Positions 34,974 through 43,385 of a stretch of DNA of 64,000 nt are shown here, piece by piece. The DNA is from an uncultured Erythrobacter sp. GTDB lineage: Bacteria; Pseudomonadota; Alphaproteobacteria; Sphingomonadales; Sphingomonadaceae. The notes beneath the pieces were generated by a model, which did not search any database, was not told the DNA's origin, and worked only from the letters and a program-made list of their open reading frames with translations. Position 1 is the first letter of the stretch, and each line of letters begins with the position of its first letter. The translations under genes and the position numbers were made by a program. The DNA lies in the NCBI GenBank assembly GCA_947501005.1, contig CANMTU010000001.1:2504501-2568500 (forward strand). The letters run 5' to 3'.

Positions 34974-36967
34974 AGATCGATCCCATCGCCGGGATCGAGC
35001 GCGGCCCGCCGCGCATTGGCGCGCATCCGGTCCGTAATCTGCCTGTTTCTGACGGCATCGTCGTCATCCCGCCGATCGGTGAAATCAAACTCGTTGGGAG
35101 GCGGTGACCGGGGCGGCAACACGTCCTCGTGTTCCGGCAAGTCGGGCTCACGGCGAATGCCGCCCTCGCCCGCGGTGTCTAATGCTTCCTCCTCTTCCGG
35201 GACCACCACCGCCGCAGGATCGGGCCGGACATTCGGCGAGGCGATTACATCGCCCCAGTCGTCGCTCCGGGTGCTGTTGCCCGATTGCTTCACGACAGGT
35301 GGCCGATCGATCCGAGTCTTCAGTCTCGGATCGGCATAATAGCGCGCCTTCTTCGCGCGGATCGGATGAGCACCTGCGAGCATGACGATCTCGTCGGTAT
35401 CGGGCAGCTGCATGATCTCGCCCTGGGTGAGCAGAGCCCGGGCGGTTTCGGTCCGGGATACCATCAGGTGCCCGAGCCAGGGGGACAAGCGGTGACCCGC
35501 ATAGTTCTTCATCGCGCGCAGCTCGGTGGCCGTGCCGAGCGACTCCGAGATGCGCTTGGCGGTGCGTTCGTCGTTGGTGGCGAAGCAGACGCGGACATGA
35601 CAATTGTCGAGGATGGCATTGTTCTGTCCGTAGGCCTTTTCGATCTGGTTGAGCGATTGCGCGATCAGGAACGCCTTGATGCCGTAGCCCGCCATGAAGG
35701 CGAGCGCGCTTTCAAAGAAATCGAGGCGGCCCAGAGCGGGAAACTCATCGAGCATCAGGAGCAGTCGCCGACGATCCGATCCTTCGTCGAGGTCTTCGGT
35801 GAGGCGGCGTCCCAGCTGGTTGAGGATCAGGCGAACGAGCGGTTTGGTCCGGCTGATGTCCGACGGCGGAACGACGAGGTACAGCGTCGCCGGGCGCTTC
35901 GGATCGACGAGGTCGGCAATGCGCCAGTCGCACTGCCGTGTAACACTGGCGATCACGGGGTCGCGGTACAGGCCTAGGAACGACATGGCGGTCGAGAGCA
36001 CGCCCGAACGCTCGTTCTCCGATTTGTTGAGCAGTTCGCGCGCGGCGCTCGCCACGACCGGATGTACGCCATCCTCGCCCAGATGCGGCGTTTGCATCAT
36101 CGCGGCGAGTGTCGCCTCGATCGACCGCTTCGGATCAGAAAGGAAGGACGCGACACCTGCGAGCGTCTTGTCCTCTTCGGCATAGAGAACGTGGAGGATC
36201 GCGCCGACCAGGAGCGCATGGCTGGTCTTTTCCCAGTGGTTGCGCCGCTCGAGCGAACCTTCGGGATCGACCAGCACGTCGGCGATGTTCTGCACGTCGC
36301 GCACTTCGCCGACGCCGCGCCGCACTTCCATCAAAGGATTGAAGGCGGCCGACGCCCCGTTGGTGGGGTCGAACAGGAGGACGCGGCTGAACCGGGAGCG
36401 AAAACCGGCGGTCAGTTCCCAGTTCTCGCCCTTGATGTCGTGCACGACCGCCGAGTGCGGCCAGGTCAGCAGGGTCGGCACGACGAGGCCGACGCCCTTG
36501 CCGCTGCGCGTCGGCGCGAAGCACAGCACATGTTCGGGCCCGTCGTGACGCAGATAGAGATTGGCGCACTGGCCGATCACCACGCCCTTGCCAGCGAGGA
36601 GGCCGGCATGGGCGATGTCGGAGCGCGTTGCCCAGCGCGCCGAGCCGTAGGTCGCGCTGTTGCGCTGTTCGCGGGCGCGCCACACCGACATGGCGATCGC
36701 GACCACCACCGAGATCAGCCCGCCCGACGCTGCGATCATGCCGCCGGTCTCGAATATGCGCGGGGCATAGGCCTCGTAGCTGAACCACCACCAGAAGATC
36801 GCATAGGGCGGGTAGACCGGCGTGCCGAAGGCGGTGAACCAGGCCCGGCCAAGCTCGGTCTGATATCCAAGCTCGGCAGCTGTCCATTGCGTACCGGCCC
36901 AGATGCCGGCCAGCGTCAGGGTGAATACGGCGAGGATCTGGCCCCACAGGATTCGGGTTGCGGACAT
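34970..36967 (-). CDS. traG: type IV coupling protein TraG (VirD4 family)
   Basis: A 665-residue coupling protein that delivers the relaxase-DNA complex to the mating channel. Membrane segments lie at about residues 8-25 and 76-93. The Walker A motif is CFAPTRSGKGVGLVVP (residues 149-164), and the Walker B motif is LLLMLDEFPALGRLDFFE. The VirD4 signature SLNQIEKAYGQNN follows. The C-terminal 100 residues are acidic and proline-rich. The protein is complete. Its gene lies upstream of the ribbon-helix-helix gene with a four-base overlap, and 98 bases from the RES toxin gene upstream. Confidence 0.96.
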   Translation of the reverse strand: MSATRILWGQILAVFTLTLAGIWAGTQWTAAELGYQTELGRAWFTAFGTPVYPPYAIFWWWFSYEAYAPRIFETGGMIAASGGLISVVVAIAMSVWRAREQRNSATYGSARWATRSDIAHAGLLAGKGVVIGQCANLYLRHDGPEHVLCFAPTRSGKGVGLVVPTLLTWPHSAVVHDIKGENWELTAGFRSRFSRVLLFDPTNGASAAFNPLMEVRRGVGEVRDVQNIADVLVDPEGSLERRNHWEKTSHALLVGAILHVLYAEEDKTLAGVASFLSDPKRSIEATLAAMMQTPHLGEDGVHPVVASAARELLNKSENERSGVLSTAMSFLGLYRDPVIASVTRQCDWRIADLVDPKRPATLYLVVPPSDISRTKPLVRLILNQLGRRLTEDLDEGSDRRRLLLMLDEFPALGRLDFFESALAFMAGYGIKAFLIAQSLNQIEKAYGQNNAILDNCHVRVCFATNDERTAKRISESLGTATELRAMKNYAGHRLSPWLGHLMVSRTETARALLTQGEIMQLPDTDEIVMLAGAHPIRAKKARYYADPRLKTRIDRPPVVKQSGNSTRSDDWGDVIASPNVRPDPAAVVVPEEEEALDTAGEGGIRREPDLPEHEDVLPPRSPPPNEFDFTDRRDDDDAVRNRQITDRMRANARRAALDPGDGIDL

Positions 36968-37065
36968 GGTGTCTCCGTTTTGAGGAGCAGCAGGCCGAAC
37001 GGGAACGGTATTTCAAGCGCGAGGCCGGGCAAATCGCGGTCTGGCGCAGGTAAAGAAGCCGGCGG

Positions 37066-37782
37066 CTAGAGCGCTTCGCAGGCGAACGCGGGTTCCCCGG
37101 ACCATGTCAGGCGATACATGTTTCCTTGGGCGACAGACTGCACGACATTGGGCCACAGGGCGGCGATGCAGGTTCCGTCCGCATGGCGGACCGAGGGATA
37201 GATGATCCCGTTATGCCCTTCGCCGCGCGCCTGGGCCGCAAGAGCATTGCCCGCCGGATAGCCCTTCGCAACATCCGGATCGAGGCCGGGATGATTGGGC
37301 ATACCGCGCAGGTCGACGAACATGCCCGACATGCTGGCGATCATCTCGCCATATTCGACGACGGCATGGAAATCGCCCGCATCGGCCAAGGCTCTCGTCA
37401 GGTGATGGCCAACTTCGGCAATGCAGGTTTCCACGGCCAGGGCGGCGTACCACGCACCGCGATTGGCGGGATTGAAACGGCCCGGCTCGCGCGGTTTGGC
37501 ATAGGCGAAGCTCGCATTGATGAAACGGGCATGGGGCACGCCGTGAACCAGCTCATCGGCGGTCAACGCCCCAAGCCCGCGTTCCTCGGCAATCAGCCGC
37601 CCGCTGGTCGCGCCCTCGACCTCGGCCAGAAGGACAAGATCGTCATCATCGTCGGCCAAGGGTGCCATGACCGCTGCGAGCAGCCGCGCGCTCGGCACAA
37701 GCCTGATGGTCCGCTCGAAGGCCTCGCGGATCGTCGGAAGGTCGGCGAGAGGCCGGTTTGCCGGCTCCTCAGAGCCCGCCAC
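37066..37782 (-). CDS. RES-domain toxin
   Basis: A 238-residue RES-family protein. The domain lies roughly from residue 85: REPGRFNPANRGAWYAALAV carries the conserved Arg and Tyr, ETCIAEVGHH has the Glu, and NGIIYPSVRHADGTCIAALW ends the fold with the Ser. RES toxins have an ADP-ribosyltransferase-like fold and consume NAD+ or modify a host enzyme; those with an Xre-type antitoxin form ParS/MbcA-like pairs. Its start overlaps the antitoxin gene by 14 bases. The N-terminal 80 residues extend beyond the minimal domain. It sits inside the tra region, so it may stabilise the element. Confidence 0.87.
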   Translation of the reverse strand: MAGSEEPANRPLADLPTIREAFERTIRLVPSARLLAAVMAPLADDDDDLVLLAEVEGATSGRLIAEERGLGALTADELVHGVPHARFINASFAYAKPREPGRFNPANRGAWYAALAVETCIAEVGHHLTRALADAGDFHAVVEYGEMIASMSGMFVDLRGMPNHPGLDPDVAKGYPAGNALAAQARGEGHNGIIYPSVRHADGTCIAALWPNVVQSVAQGNMYRLTWSGEPAFACEAL

Positions 37783-38200
37783 GAAGCGCGTCGATATACT
37801 GCCGGGTTTCCAGCATGCGCGGGATGCCGCCGGCGATCATCGCCTGCACCGGGGAAAGCCGGTCGAACACCGGCGCTGTGTTCGCCAGCTTCGGCCAGCG
37901 ATCCGCCATGTCGTCGGCGAACAGGAGATGCAGCCCCTTGAACAGGCCGATCAGCGCCGAGGCGCGGGTCAGCTGGTCTTGGCTGAGCGTGCCTTCCCAT
38001 GTTCCCGCTTTCATCCGGTCCCACGTGCTCTCGGAGACACCGAGCAATGCCGCGCCTTCCGCATTGCTGCCGTCCCAGGCATCGACGAGCCGAAGCACGG
38101 CCTTTACCGCGGCGCCGGTCAGGCGGCGACGATCGTCATCGGCGGCAAAGGTCTGCAGTCCGCGCCGGGCTTCGACTTGCTGAAAAGCTGCACTGGCCAT
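37769..38200 (-). CDS. Xre/MbcA/ParS-type antitoxin
   Basis: A 143-residue antitoxin. An N-terminal helix-turn-helix-like part is at residues 25-65 (TGAAVKAVLRLVDAWDGSN, then EGAALLGVSESTWDRMKAGT). The C-terminal toxin-binding domain includes LIGLFKGLHLLFADD and ends IPRMLETRQYIDALRGGL, the typical antitoxin tail that blocks the RES pocket. The ATG at 38200 follows AGGAG. The gene is first in the pair and is preceded by a promoter with an overlapping inverted repeat, consistent with autoregulation by the toxin-antitoxin complex. Confidence 0.86.
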   Translation of the reverse strand: MASAAFQQVEARRGLQTFAADDDRRRLTGAAVKAVLRLVDAWDGSNAEGAALLGVSESTWDRMKAGTWEGTLSQDQLTRASALIGLFKGLHLLFADDMADRWPKLANTAPVFDRLSPVQAMIAGGIPRMLETRQYIDALRGGL

Positions 38201-38211
38201 ATCGCATCTCC

Positions 38212-38248
38212 TGATGCGTTTATATGCATCACATGGTGTCATTGTCAA
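38212..38248 (-). promoter_or_regulatory. promoter and operator of the RES-Xre pair
   Basis: On the minus strand a perfect -35 TTGACA (38248-38243) and a -10 TATAAA (38224-38219) are 18 bases apart, ending about 18 bases before the antitoxin ATG. An inverted repeat TGATGC-8-GCATCA (38212-38231) overlaps the -10, a fitting site for autorepression. The transcript leader would be very short, with the ribosome site almost at its 5' end. Confidence 0.65.
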
Positions 38249-38272
38249 GGTTTGTCTTATTGGGACCTATCC

Positions 38273-40015
38273 TCAAAGGGCTGGACCTCGCGAGCGGGCA
38301 AAGCTCCAGTCGACGCCGCCGCGTTGGTTGATACGGCCGCTCACTTCCTGACCCAGATGGCGTTCGAGGTCCTGCCGCCAGGGAACGAGCTGGAACCCCA
38401 TGCCGTTGTCGATCATGGCGAAGCGGCCCGAAGCGAGGGACACGCGCTCGCGGTAGATTCCGGCCACATGATCACCGGCCTCGGTCGGCTGCGCGACTCC
38501 ACCATGGCGTGCGGCCAGGGCCTTCCCTGTTTCCGCGAGTTCGCGATCGCGCAGGGTATCAAGGAGACCTCGCGCAAAGACGATGCGCTGTCCCTGTCGC
38601 CTGGCGAGCCCCTCATCGATCAGAACTTCCGCGCGCCGGGCCAGGGCATTGCGAACCTCCGAACCGAACCCGCCTGCCAGCGGATGCGGCTCAGGCGAGA
38701 CGAGCTGGCGGTCGAGCCATGTCGCGCCGCGCGCCCTGATCTGGCTGGCAATCGAGAGGTCCGACCGCGTCAGCAGGCTGGCCTGCTGTCGTCCCTTGCG
38801 ATCGGTCCATGTGCCGGTCTCGACGATCGCGCCGGGTGTGGCATCGCCGGTCCGCTCGAAGTCGGGAAAGCGCAGATGATGCGCGCGGCCGTCGATCCCC
38901 TCGGCGATGGCATAGGCCTCGCCGGTGAGCTCGTCGTGCAGTCCGCGTTCGACCAGCCTTCCGGTCACGCGCTCGCCGCCGGATCGCGCGTGCACAGAGA
39001 AGCGTCCAGCATCGCCGCCATGCTCCTGTGTAGCCATCGCCCGGTGCATGGTTCTGATGATGTCTCCGCGATCGCCGAGCTCGCGAAGCGTCGGCTCCAG
39101 GTCATGCGCCAGCGTCCAGCTGGCGGCTCCGACTTTTTCGGCCAGCCCCATGCGTTCGAGCACCTGCGCACGGCCCAACAGGAATGTGCGATCCTTGCGC
39201 TTGCCCGATTCGCCCTCGGGCCGGAGATCGACGACACCGTGCGCGTCCCACTCTTTCTGAAGACGGCGGTCGAGACCGGTCCAGCGCTCGGCGTCGACCT
39301 CGCGGCGAAGCGCTTGTCTGATATCGCGCTCGCTGCGCGGACCCAGCTCGATAGTGGCGCGCTCCTCGGCGCGGGCGCGCAGCCCTTCGCTGATATAGCC
39401 ACGATCGATGACGAGATCCTTCCCATCATCGGCTATCCCGCGGACCAGGACATGGATGTGAGGGTTGTCGGTGTTCCAGTGATCAACCGCCACCCAGTCG
39501 AGGCGCGTATCGAGGTCGCTGGCCATGTCCTCCATCAGCTCGCGGGCGAAAGTGCGCAGATCGGCCAGATCGTTCGCGTCCTCCGGCGAGACGATAAAGC
39601 GGAAGTGGTGCCGGTCGTCCTCGCAGCGCTGCGCGAAGGCGTCGCCATCGGCGCGGTCGGACCGCGCATCGAACATCTGTCCTGACGATCCATCGCGGGT
39701 GACTCCGTCGCGTTCGAGATAGGCGACATGGCGGGCGAGCGGCGCCGAACGAAACCGGGCACCGCGGTGCCGCACGACCCGCGCCTTGATGACGACGCGC
39801 CTGCGAAACGCGTCGCGGCGGGACCGGAGCGCGGCGCGCCCCCCGCGTCCGCGATGCCCGGTGCCCCGGTCGGCTCTGCCGCGTCCGAGCGGCGTAAAGC
39901 CTGCCCGGCGCGAGACATGAAGCACGCGCCCGACAAGCGAGTTGGCCTTGCGCCAGGAGCCCGCTCCGCTGTCGCGCGAACGGCCCGGCCTGATATCGAA
40001 ATCATCGCCTTGCAT
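38273..40015 (-). CDS. relaxase, VirD2-like with DUF3363 C-terminus
   Basis: A 580-residue relaxase that nicks the transfer origin and leads the strand into the recipient. The ATG at 40015 (MQGDDFDIRPGR) is preferred; nine further codons upstream are open to 40042. Residues 70-200 are the relaxase domain, with the metal-binding HxH in NTDNPHIHVLVRG and a probable Tyr/His region HVAYLERDG. The C-terminal DUF3363 region covers about residue 300 on. It is typical of sphingomonad and Tn4371-type elements. It lies 72 bases downstream of the RES-Xre promoter region. Some 240 bases upstream lies the transglycosylase gene; the intervening region may contain the origin of transfer. Confidence 0.92.
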   Translation of the reverse strand: MQGDDFDIRPGRSRDSGAGSWRKANSLVGRVLHVSRRAGFTPLGRGRADRGTGHRGRGGRAALRSRRDAFRRRVVIKARVVRHRGARFRSAPLARHVAYLERDGVTRDGSSGQMFDARSDRADGDAFAQRCEDDRHHFRFIVSPEDANDLADLRTFARELMEDMASDLDTRLDWVAVDHWNTDNPHIHVLVRGIADDGKDLVIDRGYISEGLRARAEERATIELGPRSERDIRQALRREVDAERWTGLDRRLQKEWDAHGVVDLRPEGESGKRKDRTFLLGRAQVLERMGLAEKVGAASWTLAHDLEPTLRELGDRGDIIRTMHRAMATQEHGGDAGRFSVHARSGGERVTGRLVERGLHDELTGEAYAIAEGIDGRAHHLRFPDFERTGDATPGAIVETGTWTDRKGRQQASLLTRSDLSIASQIRARGATWLDRQLVSPEPHPLAGGFGSEVRNALARRAEVLIDEGLARRQGQRIVFARGLLDTLRDRELAETGKALAARHGGVAQPTEAGDHVAGIYRERVSLASGRFAMIDNGMGFQLVPWRQDLERHLGQEVSGRINQRGGVDWSFARSRGPAL

Positions 40016-40255
40016 GAGTAGCGCATCCGGGCGACGGCGCACTTGCCGCTGAATTCACAAGGGAATTTCGGTGTGACGACGGCAGGGCCAGAGGCTTGAC
40101 GGCGCTGAATGTCGAAGAAAACCAACCACCTGCAGTCCGCCAGACGGCGCTGCTTTTATCTCGCCATCCTCCCTTTCCCTTTTCGATGGTTCCGCCTGTC
40201 GTTCGCCAATTTTCGCCAATCACCGAAACCATGCGTAACGCTGCGCAAACCGGCG

Positions 40256-40903
40256 TCATCGGTTGCTGGCCGTCGAGACAGGTGCGAACAGGTCGTGCGT
40301 CGGCTCGGCCGGACGGGCGAAGGGGTTTGCCGGGAGATCGGTTTCGACCTGCTCGAGCGGTAAAAGCACCGCGCCCACCGGCTGCACTGCGTCTGCCAGG
40401 AAAATGCGGTCGGCTTGCAGGAGCGGAGCAATTCTCGCGACATAATCGCGCGTTTCGCGCGGGAGAGAACGTCGCCCAGAAAGCCACTGCTCGTAACGAC
40501 CGGGACCCGCATTGTACGCCGCGAGGAAACCCTCGCTGCCGTAGCGATCGTACATCTCGCGCAGGTAGGACGTGCCCGCCAGAATATTGTCGCGAGGATC
40601 GAACGGATCGCTGCCGAGCGCGAACCGGGCGCGCTGGCGCGCCCAGGTTCCGGGCATCAGCTGCATTAGGCCCATCGCTCCGGCCGAAGAGACCGCGCGG
40701 ATGCGACCGGCGCTTTCGATCCGGATGACCGCATAGATCCAGTGCTCGGGAAGGCCGAAGCGCTGCGCGGCCTCGCGCACGTGCATGGCGATGTCGATGC
40801 GCTGCGCGCGCCGGTCGCTGGTATCCGCCTGTGCGGATGCCAGTGTCGGGCAGTTTAGTACGACCACCGCGAAGGCGGCGAGCATGCGCCGTGAGCCGCG
40901 CAC
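40256..40903 (-). CDS. conjugal lytic transglycosylase (SLT family)
   Basis: A 215-residue periplasmic lytic transglycosylase. The signal peptide is MLAAFAVVVLNCPTLASAQA. The SLT domain starts near residue 40: AAQRFGLPEHWIYAVIRIESAGR, with the catalytic Glu. It continues SSAGAMGLMQLMPGTW and FLAAYNAGPGRYEQW. It opens the peptidoglycan so that the mating channel can pass. The ATG lies four bases after the DUF736 stop, so it belongs to the leftward traF-DUF736 unit. The tail after residue 175 is not conserved. Confidence 0.92.
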   Translation of the reverse strand: MRGSRRMLAAFAVVVLNCPTLASAQADTSDRRAQRIDIAMHVREAAQRFGLPEHWIYAVIRIESAGRIRAVSSAGAMGLMQLMPGTWARQRARFALGSDPFDPRDNILAGTSYLREMYDRYGSEGFLAAYNAGPGRYEQWLSGRRSLPRETRDYVARIAPLLQADRIFLADAVQPVGAVLLPLEQVETDLPANPFARPAEPTHDLFAPVSTASNR

Positions 40904-40907
40904 GGGC

Positions 40908-41240
40908 TCAGTCCTTCGCCTTGCGGCGCGCGGGCCGCGACCACATCAGGACATGCGAACTGGAATCGGACCGGAAGAGATTGGCGCGCAGCGGCTGCAC
41001 CAGGGCCGGATCGTCGATCACGACCGCGACAAAGGGTCCGGCCTTGTCGCCCACGTGTTTCCAGCCGGCCCCGACCTCGTGAGACGCATCGCCTTCGCCG
41101 GACATGATCCGGTAATCCGGCGCGTTGTCGGCATCGCCGGGCTCGGTCGCCACGAAGGTCAGCGCACTGTCGATCGTGAGCGTCCGCAAGCGCCCCTCGA
41201 AGCCATCCGGGGTCGCGACAAAGGTGCCGATGCAGTTCAT
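40908..41240 (-). CDS. DUF736 domain protein
   Basis: A 110-residue DUF736 protein (starts MNCIGTFVATPDGFEGRLRT; middle APDYRIMSGEGDASHEVGAG). Members are found between transfer and partition genes of alphaproteobacterial plasmids and ICEs; no biochemical role is established. The start overlaps the traF stop (ATGA) and the end lies close to the transglycosylase start. The C-terminus is basic (WSRPARRKAKD), so nucleic acid contact is possible but not shown. Confidence 0.88.
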   Translation of the reverse strand: MNCIGTFVATPDGFEGRLRTLTIDSALTFVATEPGDADNAPDYRIMSGEGDASHEVGAGWKHVGDKAGPFVAVVIDDPALVQPLRANLFRSDSSSHVLMWSRPARRKAKD

Positions 41241-41818
41241 GGAGTATCTCCTTCAGTTACGGTGGGGTGGGAATTTCGCGGGAGCCTGGCGAACCAGACG
41301 TGATCGCCGTCAGCGGCCTCGTCGGTCCAGACAGGGCGCGCCCGCCCGATGACGCTATTGCGCGGTAGCGGCCCGAAATAGCGTCCATCGAAACTGCCCG
41401 GCGCCCGGCGGTTCATCACGAATATTTCCTGCGCGGCGATGGTCCGGCATCCGCGCCAGACGGGCAGGCCGCGCCCCCTCCGGTCGCGTGCGCGCGCCGA
41501 TCCCGCCCGACTTCCATTGATCGTGATCGCAAGGCCGTCGCGGCAGACGGTGTCGCCAGGCAGCGCCGCGACCTCCTTGATGAGAGGCACGCCGGCAGGA
41601 AGATAGCCGCGCTCGGCGAGATATTCGCGCAAACGGGATGAAGGATCGAGCGCGACCCGCTCGCCGATCTGCAGTCCGGCTGCATCGCCGATATGATAAA
41701 GCCCGGTCGGGACGCTCGCCGTCACATTCCACACCAGCACGCGCGAGAGCGGCAGGATGGCGCTCAGCAGAACCGCCGCGGCGACCATGCCAGCAACAAG
41801 GGCCGTTCCGCGCTTCAC
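41237..41818 (-). CDS. traF: TraF-type S26 signal peptidase
   Basis: A 193-residue membrane-anchored serine peptidase of the S26/TraF family. The GTG at 41818 overlaps the DUF2840 stop (GTGA) and opens the anchor KRGTALVAGMVAAAVLLSAI. The active-site Ser is likely in NVTASVPTGLYHIG, and the catalytic Lys in VPLIKEVAALPGDTV. The C-terminal strand FDGRYFGPLPRNSVIGRARPVW is typical. In RP4, TraF trims and cyclises the TrbC pilin; a TrbC pilin is encoded at 17481-17813. The gene is translationally coupled to both neighbours. Confidence 0.93.
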   Translation of the reverse strand: MKRGTALVAGMVAAAVLLSAILPLSRVLVWNVTASVPTGLYHIGDAAGLQIGERVALDPSSRLREYLAERGYLPAGVPLIKEVAALPGDTVCRDGLAITINGSRAGSARARDRRGRGLPVWRGCRTIAAQEIFVMNRRAPGSFDGRYFGPLPRNSVIGRARPVWTDEAADGDHVWFARLPRNSHPTVTEGDTP

Positions 41819-42270
41819 GGCCAGAGCTTTCGGCGGCGGAGCCAGACGCGATGCCGTGCTGGCGCATAGCCGCGCGGCGGCAAACCCGCTGCGAGGCGAT
41901 TGTGAACATGGCGCCAGTAATCGGGCGCGGCTTCGCACGGGTCGGTGGCGGCCGCTTCGACCGCATCGATCAGCGCAAGGACGCGGCGAACGCGTGTCCA
42001 CCCGCGCACCGAGAGCAGCAGTTCTCCGCCCGGATCGATCTGCGGCACGGTCGTATAGGCCTCGTTTCGACCGACCGCGCGCACGATGTCGAGGGTCGAA
42101 CGCACGGTTCCGTAATCGTTCGCCGCCCAGCGAACGAGGGCGAAGATCTGGCCCGGCGCATAGCTTTCGATGCGGGTGCGGCGATCGACGATGCGCTCGG
42201 CGACCGGTTTGCCGAAACGCAGCCACTCCTCGCGTATCCCTTCTCGCCATACCAGCGTGACGTGGGTCAG
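41815..42270 (-). CDS. DUF2840 domain protein, start uncertain
   Basis: A roughly 150-residue protein of the DUF2840 family, an ICE/plasmid marker without known function. Core features are THVTLVWREGIREEWLRF, ALVRWAANDYGTV, then ELLLSVRGWTRV and DYWRHVHNRLAAG. No ATG, GTG or TTG lies in frame just before the conserved start. The CTG at 42270 is the nearest candidate, while an ATG at 42281 (ATG ACC CAC AAC TGA) is in another frame and stops at once. A two-base indel near 42275 would join that ATG to the conserved frame. Translation may therefore start at a non-standard codon or the gene is damaged at its 5' end. Confidence 0.7.
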   Translation of the reverse strand: MTHVTLVWREGIREEWLRFGKPVAERIVDRRTRIESYAPGQIFALVRWAANDYGTVRSTLDIVRAVGRNEAYTTVPQIDPGGELLLSVRGWTRVRRVLALIDAVEAAATDPCEAAPDYWRHVHNRLAAGLPPRGYAPARHRVWLRRRKLWP

Positions 42271-42430
42271 TTGTGGGTCATCACGATGCGCACCGCCACA
42301 TGCCGCGGGCGGAGCCGAACCGCCGCCGGTGCACAGGCCCCGCGCCGTTAGCAGGAATCCATAGGATTCCTTGTTAGGATAGTTAAGGGGCGCGCAAGCC
42401 CAGCAATTCTGCGGCCTCGCGCACGATTTC

Positions 42431-42496
42431 GGTTCCCGATAGTCCGAACTTCCGGTTCCCGATAGTCCGAACGGCGCGGTTCCTGATAGTCCGAAC
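42431..42496. repeat. three iteron-like direct repeats next to repA
   Basis: Three copies of a 19-base unit, GGTTCCCGATAGTCCGAAC, lie at 42431-42449, 42454-42472 and 42478-42496. The third differs by one base (CTGAT for CCGAT). The centre-to-centre spacing is 23 and 24 bases, about two helical turns. They lie just beyond the repA stop. Regular spacing and position fit iterons, the binding sites of Rep proteins. Confidence 0.65.
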
Positions 42497-42497
42497 A

Positions 42498-43379
42498 TCA
42501 CCCGCACTTTTCCACAGGGGCCATGCCGATCCGGCGCTTGGCGGCTTCGAAGGGATCGACCGGCAATGGAGTGAAGTTCAGGCGTTCGCGGCCGAGTTCA
42601 TGGCCGAGCGCCAGCCGATAGCCCGGGAGCGGTTGTCGCCGGACGATTTCGCGGATGTCGAAGGCGAACCGCTTCAGCGGCGAGAGCGCGCCCGATTTGA
42701 GATGCAGATGGGCGATATCGAAGCTCCACCCGCCCTTCTGCCTGCCGCCATGCTTGCGCACGATGCGGTACAGCCAGCGCTCGAGCCCGCCGGTAAGCTG
42801 GAAGTAGGCGGGGTCGATCGTCAGCACGAGCGCCCGGTCGAGCACACCCTCATAGAACCAGTCGGGCACGATCATCTCGATGCCGAGGGCGCGGCCGTTC
42901 CCATCGAGGCATTCGCGCCACTCGTTGATCCAGGAGAAGCGATGACGCCGGCGCGCACCGCGCTGGCGGATCGATGTGGCGATGCTCGTCGATTGCAGCC
43001 GGTCGAGCGCTGCTCTCAGCCGTTCATATCCGGCCTTGCCAGTTCCGCGCCCGGTAAAGGCGAGTATCTCGTGCGGGCTTGCGGCAATCAGCCGCGAGGT
43101 CGGCCTGCCGGTATCGCGCGCCTCGACGATCTGGCTGGCCACCCAGATCAGCACGTCGGCGTCCCAGATGGTCGCCATGCCGTGCTCGGCCGTCGCCTCA
43201 ACCAGGATCGAGACCTCGCCCATGCGAAAGTCGATCGGCCTGATTCGCTTCGACTTGGCGAGGCTGAAGAAGGGCCAGGCCATCAGGTCCTGCGCATCGC
43301 GCGCGGCGATGTCGCCTCCGACCCCCATGAAGAGGTCGAGCTGCTCGGCGGCGCGGGCGAATGTCCGGCGGGCACGCAT
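42498..43379 (-). CDS. repA: replication initiator protein RepA (RPA family)
   Basis: A 293-residue replication initiator of the RPA type, common on alphaproteobacterial plasmids and ICEs. Recognisable blocks are WPFFSLAKSKRIRPIDFRMG, ATIWDADVLIWVASQIVEA, then SPHEILAFTGRG and DWFYEGVLDRALVLTIDP, and late LERWLYRIVRKHGG. The protein likely has winged-helix domains that bind iterons, and three iteron-like repeats adjoin its 3' end. On ICEs such a protein may allow transient plasmid-like replication after excision. It follows an AlpA-like HTH gene by six bases, so the two form one transcript. Confidence 0.92.
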   Translation of the reverse strand: MRARRTFARAAEQLDLFMGVGGDIAARDAQDLMAWPFFSLAKSKRIRPIDFRMGEVSILVEATAEHGMATIWDADVLIWVASQIVEARDTGRPTSRLIAASPHEILAFTGRGTGKAGYERLRAALDRLQSTSIATSIRQRGARRRHRFSWINEWRECLDGNGRALGIEMIVPDWFYEGVLDRALVLTIDPAYFQLTGGLERWLYRIVRKHGGRQKGGWSFDIAHLHLKSGALSPLKRFAFDIREIVRRQPLPGYRLALGHELGRERLNFTPLPVDPFEAAKRRIGMAPVEKCG

Positions 43380-43385
43380 CGGGCC

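Noticed and set aside
37667..39685. 672-residue plus-strand open frame across relaxase and toxin genes
   Set aside because: It is antisense to three well-recognised genes, has no family motifs, and only exists because of GC-rich codon bias.
42431..42496. Short CRISPR-like array
   Set aside because: Only three repeats with 4-5 base spacers; spacing and context fit iterons.
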